From Bryum argenteum (Eukaryota; Streptophyta; Bryopsida; Bryales; Bryaceae): DNA of 64,000 nt. Location of the stretch: the NCBI GenBank assembly GCA_037043015.1, contig CM073330.1, positions 15,208,512 through 15,272,511 of the forward strand. Direction: 5' to 3'. The stretch's first letter is position 1, and the number at the start of each line of letters is the position of its first letter. Below the pieces are notes generated by a model that saw only the letters and a list, made by a program, of their open reading frames with translations, ran no database searches and was not told where the DNA came from. The position numbers and the translations under genes are program-made. Positions 49,043-61,551 of this stretch are shown here, in pieces.

Positions 49043-49713
49043 TTATGCATATCAATTGATTACAATGTCCGGAAATGTACAAACCTCGATATGTAACGCA
49101 GCCAGGTGCTGGGAAGCGTGCTGATTTTTTGCTCACAGAGCTTCTCCTGGAAGAACGTGTATGATGAATCCTACGTATGGGCATGATTCTGTGTACGTCC
49201 GGTGGACATTTTAGCCCCATTTTTATTACCATATGTCCTGCAGAGCCAGGTCTTGTTTATAAGGATTTATTGGAGAACTCCTCACTTCATTCTTCATGTT
49301 CTCTACCCTTCTATCACATGTATACTGTGCTCGAACGCCCATCCATGTATATGGGTCGTGCCTTGCAAATTACCTTGTCTGAGCAGCTTATCTTGTTTTA
49401 GAGATTTTTTTCACTGACGATGCATTGAGAATTCTTTAGTAGGTCACAAGGTAATTAAATCTTGAGCAAATGAATGCCATCATTCCACTTTACCACTGCT
49501 GTGAAGAATCATCAAGTGGGAAGCTCTGAAATTCTGGACTGAAAGTATCAACTTCTGGACATATTCGATGCTGAAGACATGCTCCATTCCGGAAACTTTT
49601 AGCTTTCTGAAGATTCTACTCAGACCTCCAAATAAAGAGTCCAGCTGAAGGCCCCTCCTGTGCGAAGATAGCAGTAATGAATAGTATATGCTACAGCTTC
49701 ACTTTGCTGGTGA

Positions 49714-52700
49714 TCACTGCCCCGAAACGCTACACGCTTGTATTTCATCTAAGACAATCTTGAGCAACACGTTCCGATTGTTGAGCTCCAATGCTAGACG
49801 GTGATCATCTAGGTCATGAACCTTCAGCTTTACCTGTGAGCAACAAATTTGTTATACGGGCGAGGAAATACATGGGCAAAAGCTGAGAACTCGACAAATT
49901 ACTGGCAAACGTAACAGAGTCTGAAAGGGAGCCAGAGTAAACACGATTTAAACATCAAGGTGAGAGGCATGCAGTATTGATAACCTTGTCCGACGGTAGA
50001 AGTCTCGCCTGATCCACATCATGTGTCCATGTACCAGAGTGGACTGAGATCTTTGCAGGCGATGATGATACGGCTCCTAACAATTCCTTCTTGTAGGACT
50101 CCAGCCATGACAGAGAACGGCCTGGTCTAATGGACGATGTACTCAAATCGACCTGCACATCATAGCAAATGCACGCAACCCTGATTATCTCAAGGAAACC
50201 GTTATGCTCGTATTCCTCAACACGTCTGATAACTTCACTGCAGTGGAAATCTGCAAGTGTTTCAAATCATTAATAGCATCCCGACATGATACGCAATTCC
50301 ACCTAGAGCAGAAAAAGGACGACCCTGACTCTTTTGCAGCCCAGTGACTAATTCATTTCAAGATTCGAAGAAAATAAAATGAAAGTTAGATGTCATCAGC
50401 TAAAGAATAATAGTATGCTCAGTTCCCATTAATTGCAGCACGGTGTCGATGTATCTTAATTGGAATGCACTGTACCTGTGGACAAAATGCGATAACAGCG
50501 GTTGCCAATGGGGAGAACATAAGAGCCGCACTGGCACCCATCGAATCACCCAGCATTATCACGTGCTTGTAAGGTCTCAATGCAACCTCCAGCTCTTGTC
50601 TGTAGTAGCTTCCGATTCCAGAACTACGACCACTTGCTCGACTAGAAGATGATTCTACACTTCGTTGAGACGATATCGCATCGTTTGAAGATTCCATGTC
50701 ATCTTCATGTGTATACCAAGATCTCTTGCTATCAACAACAAAAAGGATGTCGAAGGTCAAAGTTGTTTGAATCTTCTTCATCTCTGCCTTGACCTTTTGT
50801 AGCAAGCCGGCCCTGCTCAAAATCAAAAAGCGCGAGTGCGGTTAAAAGTTGTCACGAAAAACGATCTTTCAACTACGTGGTCAAGTCAGTATATTTGGGC
50901 CTATTTAACAAACTTTGCATCTCCAGTTCGAATTACATGTGTCTGAGACACACCAGTTGGGAACAGCTGGAGCACTGCCGAAGGCCACAATCACGATGTC
51001 GGATTTCTTTCTCGAGTCCCATTGTTGAAGCTGGCACACATTCCAGTGCACCTCATCAGCCGACTCTATATCTATCTTTTCACAAATATTGGTCACGCAA
51101 GGAGCATACAAAATAATCTGAAGATAATGGATTCCAGGCAGTAGAAAAAAAAGTACAGCAGTTCATTATTACTTGGAACAATCGTGGAGGATATTCGGTT
51201 GACTATGCCATTCTTTAACTCTTTCTGCTCTGCTTTTCCTGTCACTTGTATCTTACATTTCCCGAACCAAGCACTTAGGAAGATTTATACGTAAAAGAAT
51301 TCATGTCAAGACCTCATCATCTCCTAATACACATCGAAGGAGTACACTGGTGTACCTTGAAGTAACCTCCACGCTTTAATGCCTCACCGGAGCCAGTAAT
51401 TTCTGTCAGGGACAAACCTTTAGGCATTGATGCTGGCACGGCGTTTAAAGAGACCTGCAATGTAACAATTATAAAAACATAATGAGTTGCGAGTGATGCC
51501 AATTCGAAACGATAAAACTTCTTTGCTTATGGGGGTACAACAGAGATCTACACAGATCCCACTGAAAGTGAAATATTCTAAAGAAGTACTTAGTAACATC
51601 TACAGTTTGATTTCGTAAATACCACATTGGAGCTGATACCCAGAGCCTTCAAGCTAGGGGGGAATGATGTTAATGCTTCCCAAAGGTGTTCGCTTTGCAG
51701 AGGATTCCCCTGCGAGTACAGCAAAGAGGTTTCACATGAATAAATGATCATCAAGCAAATCAAATCAGAAGGCTACATATGAGGGTCATAATTTATTGAC
51801 CAAAACGATGCTTAAATGGTGAGAGATATTTTGTCATGACTTAGGGAAAGAGCCCACTGACTTTCACCTAACTAAGGAGAAGTCTGCGCATCATTCATGC
51901 AAACTTTCGTACATTGAGCAACAGCTGCCTACCTCTGACCATATATACTGAAGCTTTTCCATCGTCGCGAAGCTCCTGGGCAAATGAGCTAGCTTGTTAC
52001 AATATCTGAGGATTGATGGGACATAACCAAACATCCGGTTAGCATCGTGCATCTCCTGCTCTTATTGAATGACACACAGTAAGACTCTGAATCAATACAA
52101 GAACGTATTGATTGCTATGAGATGGAGCAGGATAATTCATCGCTTCGGTCCATATGGATGGAGATATCAGTGAGGTTCTTATAATCAAACGAATGTTAAT
52201 CATGGCATAAGTTTAGACATGACACTAACCCTCGCTTACGTCCCAATCCCAGATAGTACTTTTAAAGAACCGCAAATGCATTGAGTCCATTCCACAAGTT
52301 GATGAACGCCAAAATGTGAAGCTGATACCCACATCCAAAGAGTCTCCAACATTTGAAGCTCTGCAATAGAGTCGGGCAGAACTTCAAGTCGATTGTCAGC
52401 CAAAGAGAATTGCTTCAGCGAGCGCATATCCTTCCATGACGTGGGAAGAACCTCGAGTTTGTTCCCCTGTGAATAACACATGTCAATAACCTGAACCGAA
52501 CCTTTTAATTCCTGTCACAACGTAATTGGAGCATATCCGTGGTAATTTTCTCACAACAGTAATGGATCAATAATAGTACATATGACTTTCTCGAAAATTA
52601 TATAAACCTGAAGCCAAAGGTCTCGCAAGGATGCCAGCTTTGTCAGGCTTTCGGGAAGAAGGCGCAAGGCGTTCCCATATGCTGCTAAAACATTTAGCGC

Positions 52701-55264
52701 CTTCAGGTTACCTATGCCTGTTAAAGAGAAAATCTGATGTTTGAGATTCCTATTAGAGGAATATGGAAGAAAACAGAGTACAAAATTACAAGCTTACTCC
52801 AAAGAACGCAGGCAGAGGATGAAAAGATTATCGATCTATAATAACATACTAAATGTGATCGACTAATACTTCAGGCTAGAATTAATGAGGTAGACGAGCA
52901 TCCTGTTGGTTCTAGCCGCACAAAATAAGAAGCTTGGTAATCGTGGCATATATTTTTGCATCTATGGTATCTTGAACACGAAATTACTTCTGTCACAAGG
53001 TTGAATCTTCCTGGGCTGGGGAGATGCCAATCGACGATTGATGTGAAGGATGCAAGACACCTACCAGGGGGCAGCTCACATAATTTGTTGCCTGCAACTG
53101 AGAGAACCTAGTAAGCAAAAATCAAGTGACATACATGTGTTACTCACGTATCATGATCCAAATAGTTCGCACCAAAATATACACCCTCATGCCTAATGCC
53201 ACCAGATAAGTATATTAACTGGACAGAGAGGAAAAGTTCTTCGGATGTACTTGAAGATTCGTGAGGCCAGAAATAGACTCAGGAAGCTCAGATAGCTTGT
53301 TGCCCGCGAGTGCAAGCATGCGCAGCTGTCGTAGCTCACCAATCTGTGCATATGCATCAGTGATATACAGAAATTTATCGTCAGATAGATCAGAGAGCCC
53401 TCGATGGGAACCACATTTATTACACAACAAGAACGGTAATCAAGTAGTACACATGATGTCCTTCAAACGCTGTCAGATGTACCAAATGCGGAGGTCGACA
53501 TGTTTTCTCAATAAAGGCATGATGGCTTCAAACCTGGGATGGCAAGGACTGAAGAACATTTCCGTGAACCCAAAGCCCCTCAAGACTCTGAAGATTGCCG
53601 ATTCCTTCTGGCAGCTCCTGCAGCATATTGCCTGCTAAACCCAACCTGCGCAGCTGCTCCCGATTGCAGATGTCGCAAAACAATGAACAAAGCGAATAAG
53701 CATCGTCATACAATAATGCCTATATCTATCTACAATATGCGACTGCTGCTATGAAAAAACTGGATTTCAGAAGTCAATGAAGATTCAACACAGTCGAACA
53801 TGTGAGGAAGAGTAGAACCATACAGCTCTCAAGTTTTTAATATCTTCCGGCAAAGAGGTGAGTCTATTTCCAGCAAGTGACAGATCAGTAAGGTCCGTAA
53901 TCTCAAATACCCGGGAAGGCACTTCCACAAGTCCTGCAGAAGTGATAGACATTGGTAAGATAGCTGCCCTGGTACCAAGCCAACATCTCCTATTGCTAGC
54001 TACTAGACGTCAAGATCTCTAACTTCTCAACAGTAGTCCCATTTCATCTAAAAGGAAGAGTTTGCGGATTGGCTCTGACAAAAGACATCGCAAGAGAAAT
54101 TCTAATCAAATTTTATAGTCTAGCGGTTTTTATTCTTCGCCAACAAAACAGTCAAATGTATAATATAAAAGCAGGAGGCAAGGTCATACAACCCACTTAG
54201 GTGTCCAGGACATGATCTGGAACGCTTCTAGTCACTAGCTGTAACGGCTCCATATAGAAGTGGACAAAGCATCTGAGACTTACGGATACGAAGATTTCAA
54301 ACTGACTGCTTTCAACACAAACGTCAAAATGTAATGCAAAAGAAAATGAGGACATACCACAGTCACTGAGATCTAGTCGACCGGTGCTGGCTGCTAATGA
54401 TATTCGAGCCTCTACATCTACATCCAAACCTGCATTGAAATGTTTATTCAGCAGAGTTAGTGCTTTGTATAGGTAAAAAGCATTCTCTAAGCATCGTGAA
54501 CCTACTTTGATTGTGCTTCGTTGAATTCACTCTTCAAATTCGGAAAAGATTCCGTGTATGCATCCATATGTCTGGCAAAAGATGCAACCCTAGCTTGTGA
54601 GTAAGGAGGATCAATTCCAGTCGGACTATCTATCTCGCTGCCATTCAGTTTTCATTCCTGAACTCGAGTTTCATGCCCTTCTCTTCGATAGAAAGAAATA
54701 AATCATTTTACTATAACATCGTGCGAGGGTTATCATGATCTGACATATGGTGGCAGTTGCTGAGAGCTGGAGCACAGGGCGGAGTTAGGAGTGAAGATGA
54801 ACGAAGACAACAAAATCACTGGAAAGGCTGAACATCATCCTCCTGAGGATAACAGAGGCTAACAAGAGTGAAACGCAACCACATCGCATGAGATCTGACT
54901 TGAGGAGCATTGGAAGCAATTAAAGAATGAACTGTTTCCGAGCTGATCAAATAGGGCAAGAAAGGCTTATGAAGTGAAATTTGAGGCCATGGCACTTACC
55001 CGCCACCGATGTTGCAGAGGCAGTCACCCTCCACGAACTCCCCCGTCGATCCCTGCCTTCGCAAGATTGTCGGCATGGCTTACACGACAATGCAACCGCC
55101 TTCCCATGTAAAGCACTGACACTTGCATTGCTTGGAATGGACTCAGACGAGTACCACAGCGTCGGGACGAAGTAACTCGAAGAGCATGAAGAGCGTGAAA
55201 TCATGATGCCGCCTAATGTATCAGAAATTACTGAATCAGCAACGGAAGATTTCCAGAAATGCAC
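49714..55264 (-). CDS. Plastid-targeted leucine-rich-repeat/alpha-beta-hydrolase fusion protein
   Basis: Exons on the minus strand: 55000-55264, 54358-54429, 53824-53933, 53534-53653, 53251-53343, 53065-53107, 52608-52717, 52333-52466, 51933-52005, 51623-51709, 51356-51454, 50954-51117, 50476-50812, 49985-50152 and 49714-49833; 664 residues, phases consistent. Residues 1-90 resemble a plastid transit peptide (SRSSCSSSYF). About ten leucine-rich repeats follow, of the plant Ras-group type (LPEDIKNLRALRRLGLAGN, LPEGIGNLQSLEGLWVHGN, LPDSIAELQMLETLWIYCN). From about residue 390 comes a hydrolase-like half: IVIVAFGSAPAVPNW, FDILFVVDSKRSWY, YYRQELEVALRPYKHVIMLG with nucleophile GDSMGA (G-x-S-x-G), PLATAVIAFCPQVDLSTSS, and HSGTWTHDVDQARLLP. 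The substrate is unknown. A variable Ser-rich loop interrupts the hydrolase half. It converges with GCP2. Confidence 0.85.
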
Positions 55265-55960
55265 ATCGAGTCACGATAACACGTCGCTCTCTGCAACGCC
55301 TCGTGGTCACTTCTTTCCGAAGGAATTCGGCAAATGTAGGTTCAAGTTCAAGCCAGGAGAAGTCCCAACAAGATAACTTTGACTTCACAACTTGACACTT
55401 GACTCAATCAGCGACATTGCCATGCAGGAATGCGAGATTCACACCTCGAGATTTTTTCGAGCTCACACCTCGTTTTACAAGATAGAGCTTCAGTGCGAGT
55501 GCGCCATGGATTACTGTCACTAAAATTCCTTCGAACTCTTCTCCAGCTTCAAATTAAGACCTACCGGTCACAGTCCCTTTCTCGGAAGCATGAATGCTGT
55601 AGATACTAGGATGATAAAAAATCCGAGACTACGGCATTCTCAAGCCTCAATGAAACTCTCTCGCGTGCAGACCGCATGTTCTAGCCAAGAGGTGATAAAC
55701 GACGACCAGTTTTCGTTGGACTGCGGAACGACCAAGAGAAGTTTGCAGCGGACGACGAAAAGTTTTCGCTGGCCTTTTGGACGACAAACGACAGGTCGAA
55801 AGGGACGTTCGGGGTCTCGGTGGAGGGCGCGGGGACGATAGCTTAGAGGTCCTGTTATCGTTCAAGGGGGACGAACGAAATCTAACACCTAAGTCTCGAG
55901 AGTTGAGAAGCTTAAGCGGCCTGCTGGAGCGAGTACTCAGTTTCAATCTTGCATTCGACG
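55265..55960. promoter_or_regulatory. Shared upstream region of two divergent plastid-protein genes
   Basis: About 700 bp separate the start of the minus-strand LRR-hydrolase gene from that of the plus-strand IGPS-like gene. The region has no gene and must carry both promoters. GC content is raised near 55700-55900. No single regulatory motif stands out. Confidence 0.45.
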
Positions 55961-58900
55961 ATGGTGACCATGCTGCGGCTTTCGCTCGCACTTCGTTCAT
56001 TGAATTGTGATGCAGCTGCATCGAGACGTAGGTGTTCGGAGTCGTCTACATTATCGCAATGGAGGTCGAATGGGGCGTTCGAGAGGTTGGAGGCTCAATC
56101 TGCAGCAGGAATTGTTGGTGGTGGCGGGCGCGATGGGTTCAATTTGAGAGTGAGGACGTTTGAGATAATGGACTCGAGACGGAACAAGAAGCAAGGGCGG
56201 GGTCTTTGTGTGACCGCTGGAGGTGAGGGCGAGGGAGAGTCACAGAAGAGCCGGCTCGGGAGTATAATAAAAAATAAGCAGAGGATTCTAGAGTCTCAAT
56301 TGCGGTCAATGGCGGAAGGGGAGCTGGAGTCGAGGTTGGCATTGACGAAAGCAGTGACCAAGCCATACAGTCTTCTTGATACCATTGCTCAGCAGATTAT
56401 GGAGGGACGCACTGCCATTGTTGCCGAAGTGTCTCGTTTATCACCCGCGGAAACGCCCGAGATGCTTGCAGAGCGTTGTGCAAAGTACGTGGAATGGGGT
56501 AAGACTTGTTTCGCCTCCACAGAGACCGTGTATATGTGCATCTGCCGATTATCATTTTTGCATGTGATACAATATCCTCCGCATTTTCGGAATCAGGATT
56601 CTCATGAATATCTGAATCGCAAACATCTTGTCATAACGCTTCCTGTATGGACAGTATTTTCAGTTTATACTCCAAGGTCAATGAAGTTCGTTCGACAGGA
56701 CATGGGCAGTAGAGTCCTGACTGCTAGTGGCTGCGTTTCAATGGCTCCGAACGCCGTGATTACGGACGTAAATCTATTGCGTTTTGATGACTAGTCACAC
56801 TGTCACTGATCACGAGCTAGGATGTAGATGAGGTTCTATTTTTTTGTTTTGGTTCTTTATCATGCGGAGTTTGGTCTTTGATGACTGCGAGTAAGCATAT
56901 ACCTCGTTGCGGCGACTTCAACATCTTGTTTGTTTTCAACGACGGAGTGCAACATTGAAAGTATCTTCTGTTGCTGTGGATAGGAGCCGTCGCTTTAGCA
57001 ATCTGCACGGATGAGGAGAATTCTCCTAATGGCTTGGCGGATTTAACTGCGGTTTGTGAAGGTGTGGTTTCCTTGTGAACCAACATTCTTGTTAATACAG
57101 CTTGCCTTCAATTCTGCCTGCAATTCTGCCTGCAAATCGAGAGCCTCGACTTTCCGATCATTCGCTTTCGTCTTCATCTCCTATAAGGATGTCGTCATCT
57201 GATCTGGGGATACCGCTTCATTTGCTTCTCGCAGCTGTCAAAGTACCTATTCTTCGGAGGGATTGGATCATCCATCCACTGCAGGTACAACTCTGAGCGT
57301 CTTAGGGTGAAGATAATGTTACTCTCTTATGTGATAATTGTTAAATGAGGAGCCATGAGGGAAGGTGTTCGTTCTCTTTGAAATGCTCTTAAGCATGCAA
57401 ATTATTTGATGGGTCGATTCGCACGAAGTTGATTCTAGTCGATTCATCTAAATCGGGTCGTAGGTAAATCGAGATTCATCATGCTTAACCAGCCTCTAAC
57501 GAGTACGATGTAACATAACACGGAAGGCGTAGCAATAGACTATCACTAAGACAGAATACAATTGACGATCAATCTTGTATTTTACAGATTGCAGATACTT
57601 GCGAGACAGGTGCTTCGGCCTTGACAGCAGTCTATTCTGTCCTCAGCAAAGGTGACAATCTGAACTTGTCATTACAAACCATTTGTGTATAAAGGGGATC
57701 CTCAATGGGGTTCTTGCGAGTCTGAAGGGTTCATCAAGAAAAGAATAACTTTGAAACATGTCACAAGAAATAAAATACGGGTCTTTTTCTCGACGCATAC
57801 GAGGAAGAGACTTTGCACCTTCGCTCTCGGTGTCCCTGCTTCAGGTTGATCAGCAACAGTGGGGGGCTATCATCAGATTGCATATGGTCTCCAGTGTTGA
57901 AACAGGAATTGAACTGTGAACTGATTTCTCCGCAGGTTTGCCAGCCATCTTGAACTACGCAGTTTCACTGGGACTTGATGCTGTAGTTGAGGTCAGCGCA
58001 CCCATAATTCCTTCCATTCCTTACTGCAAGCTGGTGACAGATGCAATATTACAAGTGACGCGACATTCTTGTATTCTAACCAACTTTATGTTCCAAGTGC
58101 TGTGGTTCGAGCATATTGAGAACCCTGAACACTTTATTCATACTGTGCATTATGAGTCAAGCTTTGGATGACCTCTGCAGGGCGAGGTTTATAACTATTT
58201 AAAATAGTACATATTGTCACTCAAGTTCTGATCAGTGTATTTGAGGTCTTCAAGGACTCTGGAATAGTCTTATAGAGATGATGATGGACGTTGTCAGGTA
58301 ATCAACATGAAGGAGCTGCAGGAAGTTTCCACCCTTGGTATACCCATCTATGGTATCAACCTCTCGGTCGGTCTTGCGGTACGTGCGCGTTTGCACAATC
58401 TCTTGTATCTGTTCCTTCTTCTACATTGACTTTTACCTTACGATATCCCAGAACAACGTCAGCAGTTCTGTACTAGGATTCCAACTTTGATGGCGACGTT
58501 GTGCTCCATCTAAACGTTGTCTTGCAGATATCAATGCCATCAATAAGGCGAGACATTTCTAAGTCGCTCATTGGGGAGATCCCTTTTGGAGCTTCATCGA
58601 TGGTGGTAGGTCTTCCTATCACGCTATCTGTACCTTAAGTACACAGCTTTTGCACTTCCTGTTACAATCTCTCGCTTGCAATAAAGTCATTCTACTTTCT
58701 TGTTGCTATTGATCTATCAGCTGCTTCTCTCGCAAGGTGCTTGTGAGGATGGATTATGTGTTTCTCTATGAATTGTGATCTTTTTGGGTGTTCCCTTGCA
58801 CTGATTCATTTTGAACTTTCTCAGGGGGTTTACTCCATCGAAGAAGCAAGAGCAATGAAGGTAGCAGGAGCTGATGCTGTGTATATTAGACATGAAGTTT

Positions 58901-58980
58901 TACAAGGTCCCCAATCCAAAGAGCAGAATCCTCAAGTTTTTCTAGAAAGCCTGCGGGAGGCCATGTCGGGAGACGACTAG
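55961..58980 (+). CDS. Indole-3-glycerol-phosphate-synthase-like TIM-barrel protein
   Basis: Exons 55961-56498, 56984-57061, 57235-57284, 57588-57651, 57936-57991, 58298-58378, 58528-58605 and 58825-58980; 366 residues, phases consistent. Residues 1-90 look like a plastid transit peptide. The barrel follows TrpC: AIVAEVSRLSPAE, CAKYVEWGAVALAICTD, VKVPILRRDWIIHPLQI, CETGASALTAVYSVL, SLGLDAVVEVINMKEL, GIPIYGINLSVGLAI, EIPFGASSMVGVYSIEEARA and KVAGADAVYIRHEVL. True IGPS closes the indole ring in tryptophan synthesis with catalytic lysines in EVKKASPS and LRKDF; here those places read EVSRLSP and LRRDW, so both lysines are missing. It is therefore likely a paralogue with a different role. The in-frame ATG at 55961 is chosen; 55970 is also possible. 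Confidence 0.85.
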
Positions 58981-59814
58981 GAGACTAATCATTTTCTGGT
59001 TGTTGTACGATCAAATTCATGTACTTTACCTGTACGCTTCTGCTTCCGTCCACTAACTAATTGCCGAATTGTATCGAATTAGGCGCTTTGGAAATTCATG
59101 TCGTAGCGCTTCTGGACCCCTCATGGCATTGGATAATAGTGCGGACTCTGCCAAGACACACTTTGTGATAGAGCACGGCAATGTCATGCGAGATGATAAA
59201 CTTGATTCATCATTGATGAGCATGCTTAGCAGTTTCATGACCTTCCTTGCATGGACTTCTGGTGCATAAATATTTAGTGCGATCTCCACCGATGTTTGCG
59301 AGGGTTGTCTCCCCGCGTGGTGCTCCAGTTTTTATATGAAATTAGTGTGGTTGGTGTTTCATTCGCAGCATTCTGACGCTGCAATTAGATCGAGTCAGTC
59401 TTTAGAGCATCTCCGGAAAGGCACCAATGCAAATTCTGTGCTGAATCTAAGTATGCACAACTTCAGATTCTCAGAACTAATTACTTAATTATCTAGTAAC
59501 ATTACCTAGTCTAACCCTCAGCTGGGAGCAAGTATGGTTCTTCGATTTGAGTTACATAGATCGACTTGCTTGGAAGTTTCTGCAATTTGTTGTCCACACC
59601 CTCTGAACACCAGCATAGAACACTATGTAATCAGCCAAACTTTCAGCTATTTGATCAAAATTTCAAAGGATGTAGTTGCTTCAACAGTTAAGTTACTGAC
59701 CTGAAGATTGCATGGGGGAGGTTTGCTCTGCTGGGTACTTGGGTTTTGTGGAGCATGCTCAGGTTTAAGGAGCTGATTAAGCACTTCGAACTTGTCAACG
59801 GTCGAGAAACAGAT
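58981..59814. other. Intergenic region between convergent genes
   Basis: Presumed 3' UTRs of the IGPS-like gene and the F-box gene. No coding feature seen. Confidence 0.5.
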
Positions 59815-60960
59815 TCATAAATTAACGTTCCACACCGGGTCGAGGGTGGATTCACTTAGGTAGAGCAAGGACCAGTTATAGTTGTAGGTCATTGGGAGGG
59901 TGGTGAAGCAGCCATCATACAAGTTGTACACAACACCGGCGTCCTTGGTGATAAAACAGATGAAATCATCGTGGAGGAAGCACTTATAAATGTTGGGAGC
60001 TCCATCGAGCTCCTTGCAGTGCTCTTGGGGGATGGAAAAAGTCTCGTTCCAATCGTTGGTTTGCAAGTCCAGGGTATGGACGATGATGCGACGTGAGGAC
60101 GCATAGCCATACACGTCTTGCGCACCGACAAGGCAGAGGCGACCTCGGTGCTCCAGAAGGCAGGGAGGAAACCAGGTGCTGCGAAAGCTCCGAGGGAGTC
60201 GGATAGGCTCTCCGATCCAGACACTGTGTACCACATTGTACGCCATCACATGTCGCCATTCATTGTCGAGGCAGTAGAGACTGTTGCCCAGGACCTGAGA
60301 GGTGGTGCCATGGCCGCTCAATGACTGGGAATTGATGCCAACACTACCTCGGAGAGACACTTCGAGTGGAGGAGGTGGGCTGGGTTCCGCCCTCCAAGTG
60401 CTCGATCGAGAATCAAACACCTTGATCCGGAAGCTGCTGGGTCGATGCCCCAGATGCGAGTACTCGTAGCGGCCGAGAATTATCTTGTATGCCAATCCGT
60501 CCGGGTCCAAAACGACATGAGCAAAAGTCCAGGGGTTAAGGGCAGGCTTGAAGCCGTTGAGAGGAGGAATCTGGCGCCACTTTCGTGTCAGGAAGTTGCA
60601 GATGACCAACGACTCTGTGCATGCAAAGCAGAAGAGTCCACTAGCGCCGGCAATGGGAGGCACGCACATCATGAAAGGCACGAAGGAAATTGTGAACGTG
60701 GCCTGCCACTTCCTCGCTGCGGCGTTGTACACCGACACTTGACCATTTTCCCGTTCCCAGTAGAGAAACAGATACGCTTCGGGACTGGACCGATATTCAC
60801 GTCGCAGACGGAGGAAGTGACATGTCTGCACCATCCGGTTCCACGTTCTGCAAACTGTCCGAAAGCGAGCTACACATGCCAAAGGCAATCTTGCCAGCAC
60901 GTTCTTCACCAGATCTTGAGGCAAGTTGCTCCACCTCGTGTCCATGGCGTGTTTAGCCAA
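59815..60960 (-). CDS. F-box protein with kelch-like beta-propeller C terminus
   Basis: Single-exon gene for 381 residues. The F-box is at residues 9-45 (WSNLPQDLVKNVLARLPLA, then ARFRTVCRTWNRMV) and would bind SKP1 in an SCF ubiquitin ligase. The rest is a repeating pattern with aromatic/Gly positions typical of plant F-box/kelch proteins: VYNAAARKWQATF, ICNFLTRKWRQIPPL, KVFDSRSSTWRAE, AYNVVHSVWIGEP and TLDLQTNDWNETF, each a strand pair of a propeller blade presumed to bind the substrate. Both the substrate and the pathway are unknown. The start at 60960 is the first ATG; MDTRWSNLP at 60945 is an alternative. Intronless structure is usual for this family. Confidence 0.92.
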   Translation of the reverse strand: MAKHAMDTRWSNLPQDLVKNVLARLPLACVARFRTVCRTWNRMVQTCHFLRLRREYRSSPEAYLFLYWERENGQVSVYNAAARKWQATFTISFVPFMMCVPPIAGASGLFCFACTESLVICNFLTRKWRQIPPLNGFKPALNPWTFAHVVLDPDGLAYKIILGRYEYSHLGHRPSSFRIKVFDSRSSTWRAEPSPPPPLEVSLRGSVGINSQSLSGHGTTSQVLGNSLYCLDNEWRHVMAYNVVHSVWIGEPIRLPRSFRSTWFPPCLLEHRGRLCLVGAQDVYGYASSRRIIVHTLDLQTNDWNETFSIPQEHCKELDGAPNIYKCFLHDDFICFITKDAGVVYNLYDGCFTTLPMTYNYNWSLLYLSESTLDPVWNVNL

Positions 60961-61546
60961 TTTTCACCATGCATGCCCACATGGCCGCATGCATGCGGCA
61001 ACTAGGGTACAGAGCTCTGACTTTGTGTGCTTTACCAATCGGGATGGGGTCTGAGAACATGGTCGCGCGAACCGGTTGGCTGTCGTCTTCTACCCAGAGG
61101 CTCTTGCATTTGCAGATGGTCCGGCTTAATGTGGATCACCACAATGTTTAAAGAATTCCGTTTCCGACAATCCTATCAAATCCGACTCGGCCAATTTGAA
61201 GCATCTTCATAATCGCGAAAATTTGCATGGCATGTTGACGGGCAGATGACCCACGCAATTGGAATCGTTTAGATCGTCGCCTCCCATGCAACTCACACAT
61301 GCTGAGCGATGAGTAGGTCGTGCTGGGTTGTGTAATGACACAACTCATGAATTGTGGAACTCATTGAATCGTCAAAAGACATGTCTGTTACAAAAGTACA
61401 ACTTCCTGTGTCACTACATGATCCCTTTCCGCAGCACCCTGTATATCGTTCTCCATGCTTCTATATTTTGAATCGCAGGGTCCTTGCAATGTACAATAGG
61501 GTGACATTCAAATTGGCCGTTTAGTAGTTCTAGGGATAGTGTCCTA
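60961..61546. other. Promoter of the F-box gene and flank of the Tc1 element
   Basis: Upstream region of the minus-strand F-box gene. No gene seen. A TA dinucleotide at 61545-61546 followed by CACTG is a candidate left insertion boundary of the Tc1 element. Confidence 0.4.
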
Positions 61547-61551
61547 CACTG

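Noticed and set aside
55590-56021. Open frames of 83 and 124 residues in the divergent promoter region
   Set aside because: GC-rich leader sequence with no domain; the IGPS-like transit peptide begins only at 55961.
60445-61005. Open frame of 186 residues on the plus strand
   Set aside because: It is antisense to the F-box gene, shows no domain, and is explained by the codon use of the real gene.
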